The notes below the pieces were generated by a model. It saw only the letters and a list, made by a program, of their open reading frames with translations, was not told the origin of the DNA and did not search any database. A DNA stretch of 22,550 bases from HGM12587 sp964580255 (GTDB lineage Bacteria; Bacillota; Clostridia; Lachnospirales; Lachnospiraceae). The position numbers and the translations under genes are program-made. The DNA lies in assembly GCA_964580255.1 (NCBI GenBank), contig CAZOJX010000019.1, positions 1-22,550 of the forward strand, written 5' to 3'. Positions within the stretch are counted from its first letter, which is position 1. Every line of letters starts with the position of its first letter. Positions 15,997 through 22,550 of this stretch are shown one piece after another.

Positions 15997-16959
15997 ATGA
16001 AAAAAAAGAAAAAAGGAATTAGTTATGGAAAATGGGGTTACATTTTCATCCTGCCATTTTTCTTAACATATTTTATCTTTTCTTTGATACCGTTACTTGA
16101 TACCGTTCGATACAGTTTCTTTGAATATTATCGTTCAGGAATCAAGGAAGTCGGACCTAATTTTGTAGGTCTGCAAAACTATATCAGTTTATTAAAATCT
16201 GATATGTTCAAATATGGAGCAAATACTCTGATTTTATGGCTGATTGGATTTATCCCTCAGATTGTAGTTGCCTTGCTTTTAGCTGCATGGTTCACAGATA
16301 AGCGCTTAAAAATCCGTGGAAAACAGTTTTTTAAAGTTGTAATCTATCTTCCGAACCTGATTATGGCTTCTGCATTTGCATTGTTATTCTTTACAATGTT
16401 CTCTACGAGCGGACCGATCAACTCCATTTTAATGTCCCTTGGATTGATATCAGCACCTATCGATTTTATGGGTTCTGTGTGGGGAACCCGATCACTGATC
16501 GGATTAATGAACTTCCTGATGTGGTTTGGTAATACAACCATTATGTTAATGGCTGCAATTATGGGTATCAGTGAAGATATTTTCGAAGCATCAAGTATTG
16601 ATGGATGTAACAGTATTCAGAAGTTTTTCTATATTACATTACCGTTAATCCGACCAATCCTGGCATACACCTTGATTACATCTATTATCGGTGGTCTCCA
16701 GATGTTTGATGTTCCACAGATTTTAACAAACGGTCAGGGAAGTCCGGACAGAACATCAACTACATTGATCATGTTCTTAAATAACCATCTTAAGAGCAAA
16801 AACTATGGTATGGCCGGTGCATTATCTGTTTACTTATTTATCATCAGTGCTGTATTATGTTTCCTGGTATATCGGATAACCAATGGTGATGATTCCGGCA
16901 GTTCAAGAAGATCGGCAAAACGAATTGCAAAACAGGAAAGGAGGAACAACAAATCATGA
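15997..16959 (+). CDS. ABC sugar permease, MalF/LacF-like (CUT1)
   Basis: First membrane subunit of the importer (320 aa). About six hydrophobic spans are visible, starting with YIFILPFFLTYFIFSLIPLL after a lysine-rich N-terminus. The cytoplasmic EAA loop that docks on the ATPase is at about residue 197 onward (EASSIDGCNSIQKFFYITLP). The C-terminus is basic. AGAAAGGAAG precedes ATG. Its stop overlaps the start of the next permease by 4 bp (ATGA), so the two are translationally coupled. No ABC ATPase gene lies in the operon; in Firmicutes CUT1 importers commonly use a shared MsmX/MsiK-type ATPase encoded elsewhere. Confidence 0.93.
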   Translation: MKKKKKGISYGKWGYIFILPFFLTYFIFSLIPLLDTVRYSFFEYYRSGIKEVGPNFVGLQNYISLLKSDMFKYGANTLILWLIGFIPQIVVALLLAAWFTDKRLKIRGKQFFKVVIYLPNLIMASAFALLFFTMFSTSGPINSILMSLGLISAPIDFMGSVWGTRSLIGLMNFLMWFGNTTIMLMAAIMGISEDIFEASSIDGCNSIQKFFYITLPLIRPILAYTLITSIIGGLQMFDVPQILTNGQGSPDRTSTTLIMFLNNHLKSKNYGMAGALSVYLFIISAVLCFLVYRITNGDDSGSSRRSAKRIAKQERRNNKS

Positions 16960-17801
16960 GAAGAAAAAATACTGATCACTTCAGAACCACTTTAGCACAT
17001 ATTGTACTTATTTTCTTATCTTTTTTGTGCTTGTTCTTCTTTTACGTATTACTGATTAACGCAACCCGTTCACACGCAGATCTCCAAAAAGGATTTTCTG
17101 TATTACCTGGAAAAGAATTTCTCCAGAACCTTGTAAATGTTGCTAATAATGCAAGCTTCCCAATGTTTCGCGGAATCTTCAACAGTTTAATTGTATCTGG
17201 TTGTTCGGCTGCATTATGTACTTACTTTTCAGCATTGACTGCATACGGTTTATATGCTTACAACTTCAAATTGAAGAAGGCTGCATTTACATTTATTATG
17301 GCGATCCTTGTTATGCCAACACAGGTTACTGCAATGGGATTTCTTCGTTTGATCACTAACATGGGAATGTATGATTCATTACTCCCACTGATCATTCCAT
17401 CGATTGCTTCCCCGGCAGTATTTTACTTCATGCACAGTTATCTCCAGTCTTCACTTCCGATTGCATTGGTTGAAGCTGCCAGAATTGATGGTTTAGGTGA
17501 ATTTATGATATTTAATAAAATCGTTATACCGATTATTAAACCAGCCATCGCTGTACAGGCAATCTTTACATTTGTAGGTTCATGGAATAACTACTTCGTA
17601 CCGGCATTAGTCATTCAGTCAAAGGATAAAATGACAGTTCCAATCCTGATTGCAACATTGCGTGGTGCGGATTATATGAATTTTGATATGGGTAAAGTCT
17701 ACATGATGATCACAGTAGCGATCGTACCAATCATTTTTGTATATCTGCTGCTTTCTAAATACATCATCGCTGGTGTAACACTTGGCAGTGTAAAAGAATA
17801 A
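16956..17801 (+). CDS. ABC sugar permease, MalG/LacG-like (CUT1)
   Basis: Second membrane subunit (281 aa). About six spans are visible, beginning with LAHIVLIFLSFLCLFFFYVLL. The EAA loop is at residue 173 onward (EAARIDGLGEFMIFNKIVIP), and the C-terminal end IIAGVTLGSVKE is typical of this subunit (MalG-type proteins end in GxxxGAVKG or similar). A strong AGGAGG (16939-16944) lies inside the upstream gene. It should pair with the product of the preceding gene as the translocation pore for the imported oligosaccharide. Confidence 0.94.
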   Translation: MRRKNTDHFRTTLAHIVLIFLSFLCLFFFYVLLINATRSHADLQKGFSVLPGKEFLQNLVNVANNASFPMFRGIFNSLIVSGCSAALCTYFSALTAYGLYAYNFKLKKAAFTFIMAILVMPTQVTAMGFLRLITNMGMYDSLLPLIIPSIASPAVFYFMHSYLQSSLPIALVEAARIDGLGEFMIFNKIVIPIIKPAIAVQAIFTFVGSWNNYFVPALVIQSKDKMTVPILIATLRGADYMNFDMGKVYMMITVAIVPIIFVYLLLSKYIIAGVTLGSVKE

Positions 17802-17811
17802 TCATATCTGT

Positions 17812-17870
17812 AAGAAAGAGTGCGGTAGGAAATTTCATGACTGAAAGCAATACCGAACTCTTTCTTTTTA
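17812..17870 (+). terminator. Hairpin with T tract between permease and GH3 genes (partial terminator)
   Basis: AAGAAAGAGTGCGGTA (17812-17827) pairs with TACCGAACTCTTTCTT (17851-17866) with one mismatch. A small TTTCA/TGAAA stem lies in the loop, and TTTTTATT extends over the end. No clear promoter follows before the GH3 gene, so this probably dampens rather than ends transcription. Confidence 0.65.
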
Positions 17871-17897
17871 TTAACAAAGAAAGTTGAGAACTATAAA

Positions 17898-20330
17898 ATG
17901 ACAAATCTTTGGGGACACAGCGGAACGAAAAATCCGGCTGTAACAGAAAGAGAAATAAAACACCGATGTTTTGCCAAAAGAGCCGCTGAAGAAGCAATCG
18001 TATTATTAAAAAACGACGGAATACTTCCGATAAAGAAAAAAACCTCCTTAGCACTTCTTGGAATCGGTGCTGGAAAAACAGTAAAGGGCGGCATTGGATC
18101 CGGAGATGTTAACGACCGTGAAAGCATTTCTATTTATCAGGGATTGGCCGAAGAAGATGTTTCTATCGTCAGCACAGCATGGTTAGACGATTACGAAAAA
18201 CGATATCAGGCGGCACGAATCACCTGGAAGGAGAAAATATTAAAGGAAGCCGAACAGGTAGATAATCCCTTTGACGCCTACGCTGTAAATCCTTTTTCAT
18301 TCCCTGTGGGACGTGCAGTTCAATCTCAAGATCTGGAAGGTGCTGAAATTGCAATCTACGTTATAAGCCGTATATCCGGCGAGGGAAAAGACCGCAGAAA
18401 AGAAAAGGGAGATTACTATTTAAGCGACAGCGAAAAGGCAGATTTACTGTATATTGACCAGAAAAACATTCCAACAGTCATTTTATTAAATGCCGGTGGA
18501 CCTGTCGAACTTACAGAACTTTTAGAAGAAACAAACAATATAAAAGCAATCCTAAACATTTCCCAGCTTGGTCAGGAAGGCGGCAGAGCTGTTGCAAATA
18601 TCCTGCTCGGCCACGCTACCCCAAGCGGCAAACTGACAAATACATGGGCCAGACAGTATGAGGATTACCCAGCCTCTGAATCCTTTAGTTATCTAAACGG
18701 CAATCTTGAAACCGAAGAATATACAGAAGGAATTTATGTCGGTTATCGTTATTTTGACAGTGCACAGATTAATCCTCTGTTCCCTTTTGGATATGGTTTA
18801 TCTTATACAAGCTTTGAAACCCGATTTGATTCTATTAACGTAGATTCTACCAAAGTAATTGTTACCGCAACCGTAAAAAATACCGGAAATACATTTGCCG
18901 GAAAAGAAGTTCTTCAGGTATATGCTGTACTTCCACAATCCGGAATTTCCAAAGAATCCCAGCGTTTGGTTGGATTTGCAAAAACCGCAAATCTAAGTCC
19001 GGGAGAAAGCCAGAAGCTTTCTATCTCTTTCGATCAGAAGGCCCTTGCCTGCTTTTATGAAGATATCCACGCCTGGGTTGTTGAGGCAGGAAATTACGGC
19101 ATCCGCATTGGAAACAGCTCTGTAAATTTATCATTAGAGGCACTTCTGCACGTTTCTGCGGATACGATTATCGAACGTACGGAAATATTAAACATGGAAG
19201 CAGAAATACCAGAAATTCCTGTTATTGGAAATCTCCAAGATTTGCTTTCTAAAGAACCGACCGTTCCTTCCTACGAGTTGGTTCCTGCTTTAGAGGAAAC
19301 GTCTTTCTGCGAAAAAATCCCGGAAATGGAACAAACGACTGAAGAATTGATTCCTCTGCTGTACGGAAATATTTCCGAAACAACAAGTACCCTCGGTGCC
19401 GCCGGAATTAAAGTTCCAGGTTCGGCAGGGGAAACAACAGAAGCACTCTATGATAAATACGGAATCCCGACACTCATCATGGCAGACGGACCTGCAGGAA
19501 TCCGTTTACAGCAACATTACGAAGTCGACCGTGAAACAGATTCTGTATATGCAATCGGCGTTTTAGGCGCATTAGAGAATGGATTTTTAGGAAGTCAGGA
19601 AAAACACGAAAACGCCGATACTTATTATCAATTCTGTACCGCATTTCCGGTAGGAACCGCATTGGCTCAGTCCTGGAATGTGGAACTCATGGAAGAATAC
19701 GGAACCTATATTGCAGATGAAATGCAGGAATTTCATGTAAATCTTTGGCTTGCACCAGGATTAAACATCCATCGCAATCCTTTATGCGGCAGAAATTTTG
19801 AATATTATTCTGAAGATCCGCTGGTTTCAGGATTAATGGCTGCAGCAGTTACAAAAGGTGTGCAAAGCAAAGCCGGCTGCGGTGTTACTATCAAACATTT
19901 TGCCTGCAACAATCAGGAAGACAATCGAATGGGGGTTAATGTAAAACTTTCCGAGCGAGCTCTCCGTGAAATCTACCTGCGTGGATTTGAGATTGCAGTA
20001 AAGACTGGAAAGCCAATCGCTGTCATGTCTTCTTATAACCTGATAAATGGTATTCACGCTGCAAACAGCCATGATCTATGCAGCAAGGTTCTCCGTCAGG
20101 AATGGGGATTCAACGGAATTGTAATGTCTGATTGGAATACCACTGTACCGGCAGATGGAAGTATTCCATGGGAATGTGTCGCTGCTGGAAATGACATCAT
20201 TATGCCGGGCAGCATTGATGATGATCGAAATATTCGAAATGCTTACAAAGATGGGCAATTATCCGATGATCTGATTCGTTTATCAGCCGGAAGAATCCTA
20301 TCTGTCATCGAACGGTTAGGAAATAAATAA
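17898..20330 (+). CDS. GH3 beta-glucosidase with reversed (circularly permuted) domain order, intracellular
   Basis: The 810-aa enzyme would hydrolyse terminal beta-glucosyl residues. Domain order is unusual. The alpha/beta sandwich domain, normally C-terminal, comes first (residues 20 to about 290) and holds the probable acid/base E162 in ISRISGEGKDR. A fibronectin-III-like region follows (about 310-410), then a linker rich in Glu and Pro, and finally the TIM-barrel domain (about 480-810) with KHFACNNQE and the nucleophile D745 in GIVMSDWN. The same order is known from Ruminococcus albus and Butyrivibrio fibrisolvens glucosidases, so it is a lineage type rather than a fresh rearrangement. 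There is no signal peptide. The ribosome binding site is weak, and a hairpin separates it from the permease genes, implying lower expression. A strong terminator follows. Confidence 0.92.
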   Translation: MTNLWGHSGTKNPAVTEREIKHRCFAKRAAEEAIVLLKNDGILPIKKKTSLALLGIGAGKTVKGGIGSGDVNDRESISIYQGLAEEDVSIVSTAWLDDYEKRYQAARITWKEKILKEAEQVDNPFDAYAVNPFSFPVGRAVQSQDLEGAEIAIYVISRISGEGKDRRKEKGDYYLSDSEKADLLYIDQKNIPTVILLNAGGPVELTELLEETNNIKAILNISQLGQEGGRAVANILLGHATPSGKLTNTWARQYEDYPASESFSYLNGNLETEEYTEGIYVGYRYFDSAQINPLFPFGYGLSYTSFETRFDSINVDSTKVIVTATVKNTGNTFAGKEVLQVYAVLPQSGISKESQRLVGFAKTANLSPGESQKLSISFDQKALACFYEDIHAWVVEAGNYGIRIGNSSVNLSLEALLHVSADTIIERTEILNMEAEIPEIPVIGNLQDLLSKEPTVPSYELVPALEETSFCEKIPEMEQTTEELIPLLYGNISETTSTLGAAGIKVPGSAGETTEALYDKYGIPTLIMADGPAGIRLQQHYEVDRETDSVYAIGVLGALENGFLGSQEKHENADTYYQFCTAFPVGTALAQSWNVELMEEYGTYIADEMQEFHVNLWLAPGLNIHRNPLCGRNFEYYSEDPLVSGLMAAAVTKGVQSKAGCGVTIKHFACNNQEDNRMGVNVKLSERALREIYLRGFEIAVKTGKPIAVMSSYNLINGIHAANSHDLCSKVLRQEWGFNGIVMSDWNTTVPADGSIPWECVAAGNDIIMPGSIDDDRNIRNAYKDGQLSDDLIRLSAGRILSVIERLGNK

Positions 20331-20332
20331 AT

Positions 20333-20377
20333 AACAGGGCGCAGTCTGCGGAGTTTCCGCAGACTGCGCCCTGTTTT
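20333..20377. terminator. Terminator with 20-bp perfect stem after GH3 gene
   Basis: Arms at 20333-20352 and 20356-20375 are perfectly complementary around a 3-nt loop and GC-rich (GGGCGCAGTCTGCGG core). A T run follows on the plus strand, and AT-rich sequence on the other side can serve the convergent MATE gene. Confidence 0.95.
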
Positions 20378-20405
20378 GCGGTTGTTCAATTTTATATTTC
20401 TCCCA

Positions 20406-21782
20406 TTATTTTACGGATCCGGATCCTTCCTTGAGGATTTTCGGGAACCGGATGAAAAAGACTGCCGTTGTCACTGCTGCCGCCAAAATATCACTAATCG
20501 GCTCTGCCAGAAAAACTGCAAATGTTTTATTCGCAAAAAAGTGCGGCAAAATGAAGATCAGTGGAATCAGCAGCAGCACCTTTCTAAGACATGCCAAAAA
20601 GAGGCTGACCTTCGCCTGACCTAACGCCATAAAGCTTTGCTGGCAGGCAATCTGAAATCCCAGGGCCAAAATTCCTGCCATATAGATTCTAAGCGCCCAG
20701 GCAGTATATTCGATCAATGCAGTGTTTTCTGCAAAGATTCCTGCAAAAAATCGGGGAACTGCCAGTAAAAGGAGCCAGCAGATAATTCCATAGGTCGTAC
20801 AAACCTTAAACTGAGCAAAAAATGCCTCCTTTACTCTCGCATCATCATGTGCACCGAAATTATAGCTGATGATCGGCTGTCCGCCCTGGCAAACCCCTTG
20901 CAGCGGCATGGTTACCAGCTGGCAAACACTCGTAATAATCGTCATTGCTCCCACCGCTATGTCTCCGCCGTATCTCGACAGGCTGGAGGTAAAGCTGATG
21001 GATAAAATACTTTCCGTTGCAAGCATTACAAAGGTGGAAATTCCCAGTGCCAGACAAGGGAAAATAATCTGCTTTTTCAATACGAAATTTTCTTTTTTCA
21101 ACCGCAACAGCGTTTTCTTTCCTGATAAAAACCGAATGATCCATACTGCACCTACGGCCTGGCTGAGAACTGTTGCAATGGCAGCACCTGCAACACCCAG
21201 ATCAAATACAAAGATAAAGATTGGATCCAGTACAATGTTGATCACCGCACCGATCACTGTCGTCATCATACTGACTTTCGCAAATCCCTGAGTCGTAATA
21301 AACGGATTCATTCCCATAACCAAAAGCACGCAGACACTGCCCAAAATATAAATTCTGGAATAAGCCACTGCATACGGCAGGGTTGCATCACTGGCACCAA
21401 ACAGACGAAGAAGTGTTGGCGCTGAAATATAAAATCCTGCGGTTAAAATTACCGATAAAATAAGCAATAAGGAAAAACAGTTTCCCATAATCTTTTCCGC
21501 AGTTTCGGAGTCCTTCTGTCCCATGGCTATCGCTGCTCTTGGTGCACCGCCGGCACCTACCAGCATGGCGAATGCATTGATCAGCATTAAAATAGGGGTA
21601 AATAAGCCTACTCCCGTCAACGCAGATGCCCCGATTTCCGGAATGTGTCCGATATAGATACGATCCACGATATTGTATAAAAGATTTATGATCTGAGCCA
21701 CTACTGCCGGAAGGGCCAGCTGCAGCAAAAGTTTCGGGATCTTTTCAGTTCCCATTGCCTGTGTATTGGATTGATTTTTCAT
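20406..21782 (-). CDS. MATE-family multidrug/toxin efflux protein
   Basis: This integral membrane antiporter (458 aa) exports cationic or other small molecules using a Na+ or H+ gradient; the substrate is unknown. The start at ATG 21780-21782 (MKNQSNTQAMGTEKIPKLLLQLALP) has AAAGGA just upstream; a longer frame upstream has no ribosome binding site and reads like non-coding sequence. The typical MATE opening is PAVVAQIINLLYNIVDRIYIGHI. About 12 hydrophobic spans follow in two halves, with GxGGAPRAAIAMGQ in the first and QPIISYNFGA in the second. No link to the sugar locus is visible. It lies 94 bp after the truncated HTH/AAA gene, with no clear promoter of its own seen in between. Confidence 0.94.
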   Translation of the reverse strand: MKNQSNTQAMGTEKIPKLLLQLALPAVVAQIINLLYNIVDRIYIGHIPEIGASALTGVGLFTPILMLINAFAMLVGAGGAPRAAIAMGQKDSETAEKIMGNCFSLLLILSVILTAGFYISAPTLLRLFGASDATLPYAVAYSRIYILGSVCVLLVMGMNPFITTQGFAKVSMMTTVIGAVINIVLDPIFIFVFDLGVAGAAIATVLSQAVGAVWIIRFLSGKKTLLRLKKENFVLKKQIIFPCLALGISTFVMLATESILSISFTSSLSRYGGDIAVGAMTIITSVCQLVTMPLQGVCQGGQPIISYNFGAHDDARVKEAFFAQFKVCTTYGIICWLLLLAVPRFFAGIFAENTALIEYTAWALRIYMAGILALGFQIACQQSFMALGQAKVSLFLACLRKVLLLIPLIFILPHFFANKTFAVFLAEPISDILAAAVTTAVFFIRFPKILKEGSGSVK

Positions 21783-21876
21783 TTTTGATTCCTTTCTGTT
21801 GCTGTAAAATCTGATTTCAGTAATACACCCAGTGAATTTCAGAAGATTCCGGTGTTTAACTAAGCAGGGCCGACAA

Positions 21877-22431
21877 CTATACCACTGCCTCAACCAGTGT
21901 ATGATCTTTAAAATGAATCTCCTTTACTCCCGGAGTTTTATTTTTGTTAAAGTTAAAACTGAGCATATATCCTCGCTCAAGATGATAGTCCTGAAGATAG
22001 CCCAACAACTGCTCCTCACCACGGGTATTATACTCATTGCCATGCCAGATTTTCATCTCGATAATATACTGCTTTCCCAAATAATCCTGACTCAGATATT
22101 CTGCCAAAGCATGAAGCATCGTTGTTTTTCCAAACTGTCTGGCCCGATTGATCGTAAAATATTTTCCACCATCAACAAGCTTCCTGACCTCAAAAAGTCT
22201 TTCTGTCAGATCAACCATGTAATGTTCTGTCGGATTGCAGGTGCCCGTCGTATTAAATACCCGTCTTGGAATCTCCCAATGATTCTTTTCCGCAATAAAA
22301 GATTCCGGAATCAGCCATCTGCTCCCTCTTTTTTCTGCACCGCTAATCACTTTACTAACGCAAAGTTTTGTTACATATCGCTTTGTAACACCAAGGAGTT
22401 CTGCTGCTTCTCTCGTTGTATAATACTTCAT
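21877..22431 (-). pseudogene. HTH plus AAA-ATPase-like/PD-(D/E)XK gene with its middle deleted
   Basis: The 184-aa frame has three pieces. Residues 1-50 are a MerR/excisionase-type helix-turn-helix (YYTTREAAELLGVTKRYV, then RGSRWLIP). Residues 58-117 are the start of an AAA-ATPase-like protein (FNTTGTCNPTEHYMVDLTER, then Walker A region NRARQFGKTTML). From about residue 118, YIIEMKIWHGNEY, GEEQLLGYL and LERGYMLSFNF are the C-terminal PD-(D/E)XK-type nuclease domain. In the common family the two latter parts are separated by several hundred residues holding Walker B and the rest of the ATPase. Here they meet at SQDY-LGKQY (codon 117 at 22081-22083), so an in-frame internal deletion is likely and ATPase function is lost. 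The HTH piece may still bind DNA. CTCCT at 22439-22443 (minus AGGAG) is a good ribosome binding site. Confidence 0.75.
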
Positions 22432-22483
22432 AGCCTTGCTCCTTTTCGCTTATTCTGTACTCATTTTGCCACATGGTTCCTCT

Positions 22484-22545
22484 GTTCTCAATATTTAGTT
22501 CTCATTTTTTACTTTTAGTTCTCGTTTCTCTTTCTTTTTGTTCTC
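22484..22545 (-). repeat. Cluster of GAGAAC repeats upstream of the HTH gene
   Basis: On the minus strand GAGAAC occurs four times (plus-strand GTTCTC at 22484-22489, 22498-22503, 22518-22523 and 22540-22545). Two copies extend to GAGAACTAAA exactly 20 bp apart (22494-22503 and 22514-22523). The rest of 22432-22550 is AT-rich with no clear promoter seen; short open stretches rich in Lys/Glu could be the tail of another gene beyond the window. The role is unknown, possibly a site for the HTH protein. Confidence 0.4.
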
Positions 22546-22550
22546 TTTAT

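Noticed and set aside
21832..22518. A 228-codon open frame on the plus strand over the HTH/AAA remnant
   Set aside because: Its translation is rich in Cys, Phe and Ile without domain motifs, as expected of a shadow frame; the opposite strand carries recognisable HTH, Walker A and nuclease motifs and a good ribosome binding site.
1..22550. CRISPR arrays, tRNA or rRNA genes, insertion sequences, prophage or defence islands
   Set aside because: No regularly spaced repeats, tRNA-like sequence, transposase or phage protein was seen. The only accessory-looking gene is the truncated HTH/AAA/nuclease remnant.

Overview
The window looks like a chromosome segment of a gut-type anaerobic Firmicute, most likely Lachnospiraceae. 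The evidence is a low-to-moderate GC content, strong AGGAGG-type ribosome binding sites, a T-box leader on ileS, a long eukaryote-like (type 2) IleRS, CUT1 sugar ABC genes without their own ATPase, and a permuted GH3 glucosidase of the Ruminococcus/Butyrivibrio kind. This placement rests on gene families and signals only; no phylogeny was run.

Region 1 (1-5500) is housekeeping. A truncated glycogen phosphorylase (glgP) follows ileS closely on the minus strand. ileS is read through an isoleucine T-box attenuator (specifier ATC at 3767-3769). A D,D-carboxypeptidase gene diverges from it with its own consensus promoter.

Region 2 (5501-7502, minus) is a LacI-family regulator followed by a DEDDh exonuclease with a C-terminal zinc ribbon, probably translated from one message.

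Region 3 (7503-20377) is a beta-gluco-oligosaccharide uptake and breakdown locus. Two different GH94 phosphorylases (one cellobiose-phosphorylase-like, one laminaribiose-phosphorylase-like) form one operon. A convergent AraC regulator follows, then a divergent operon with a CUT1 lipoprotein, two permeases and a domain-permuted GH3 beta-glucosidase. None of the three degrading enzymes has a signal peptide, so import followed by intracellular phosphorolysis or hydrolysis is the likely scheme. Having both beta-1,4- and beta-1,3-type phosphorylases would suit mixed-linkage beta-glucan or laminarin/cellulose fragments; this is inference.

Two observations stand out in region 3. First, the cellobiose-phosphorylase gene carries a perfect in-frame tandem duplication of 780 bp (260 codons), giving 1064 instead of about 804 residues. 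It spans part of the N-terminal domain and the start of the catalytic barrel, and has only 2 bp of homology at the breakpoint. Second, a 21-bp box (19/21 identical) lies upstream of both catabolic operons at exactly the same distance (37 nt) from a -10 element that lacks a good -35. This is the likely activator site tying the two operons into one regulon. The copy beside araC also covers the araC core promoter.

Region 4 (20378-22550, minus) has a MATE-family efflux gene and, upstream of it, a short HTH plus AAA-ATPase/PD-(D/E)XK gene that appears to have lost its middle, probably a decayed accessory gene.
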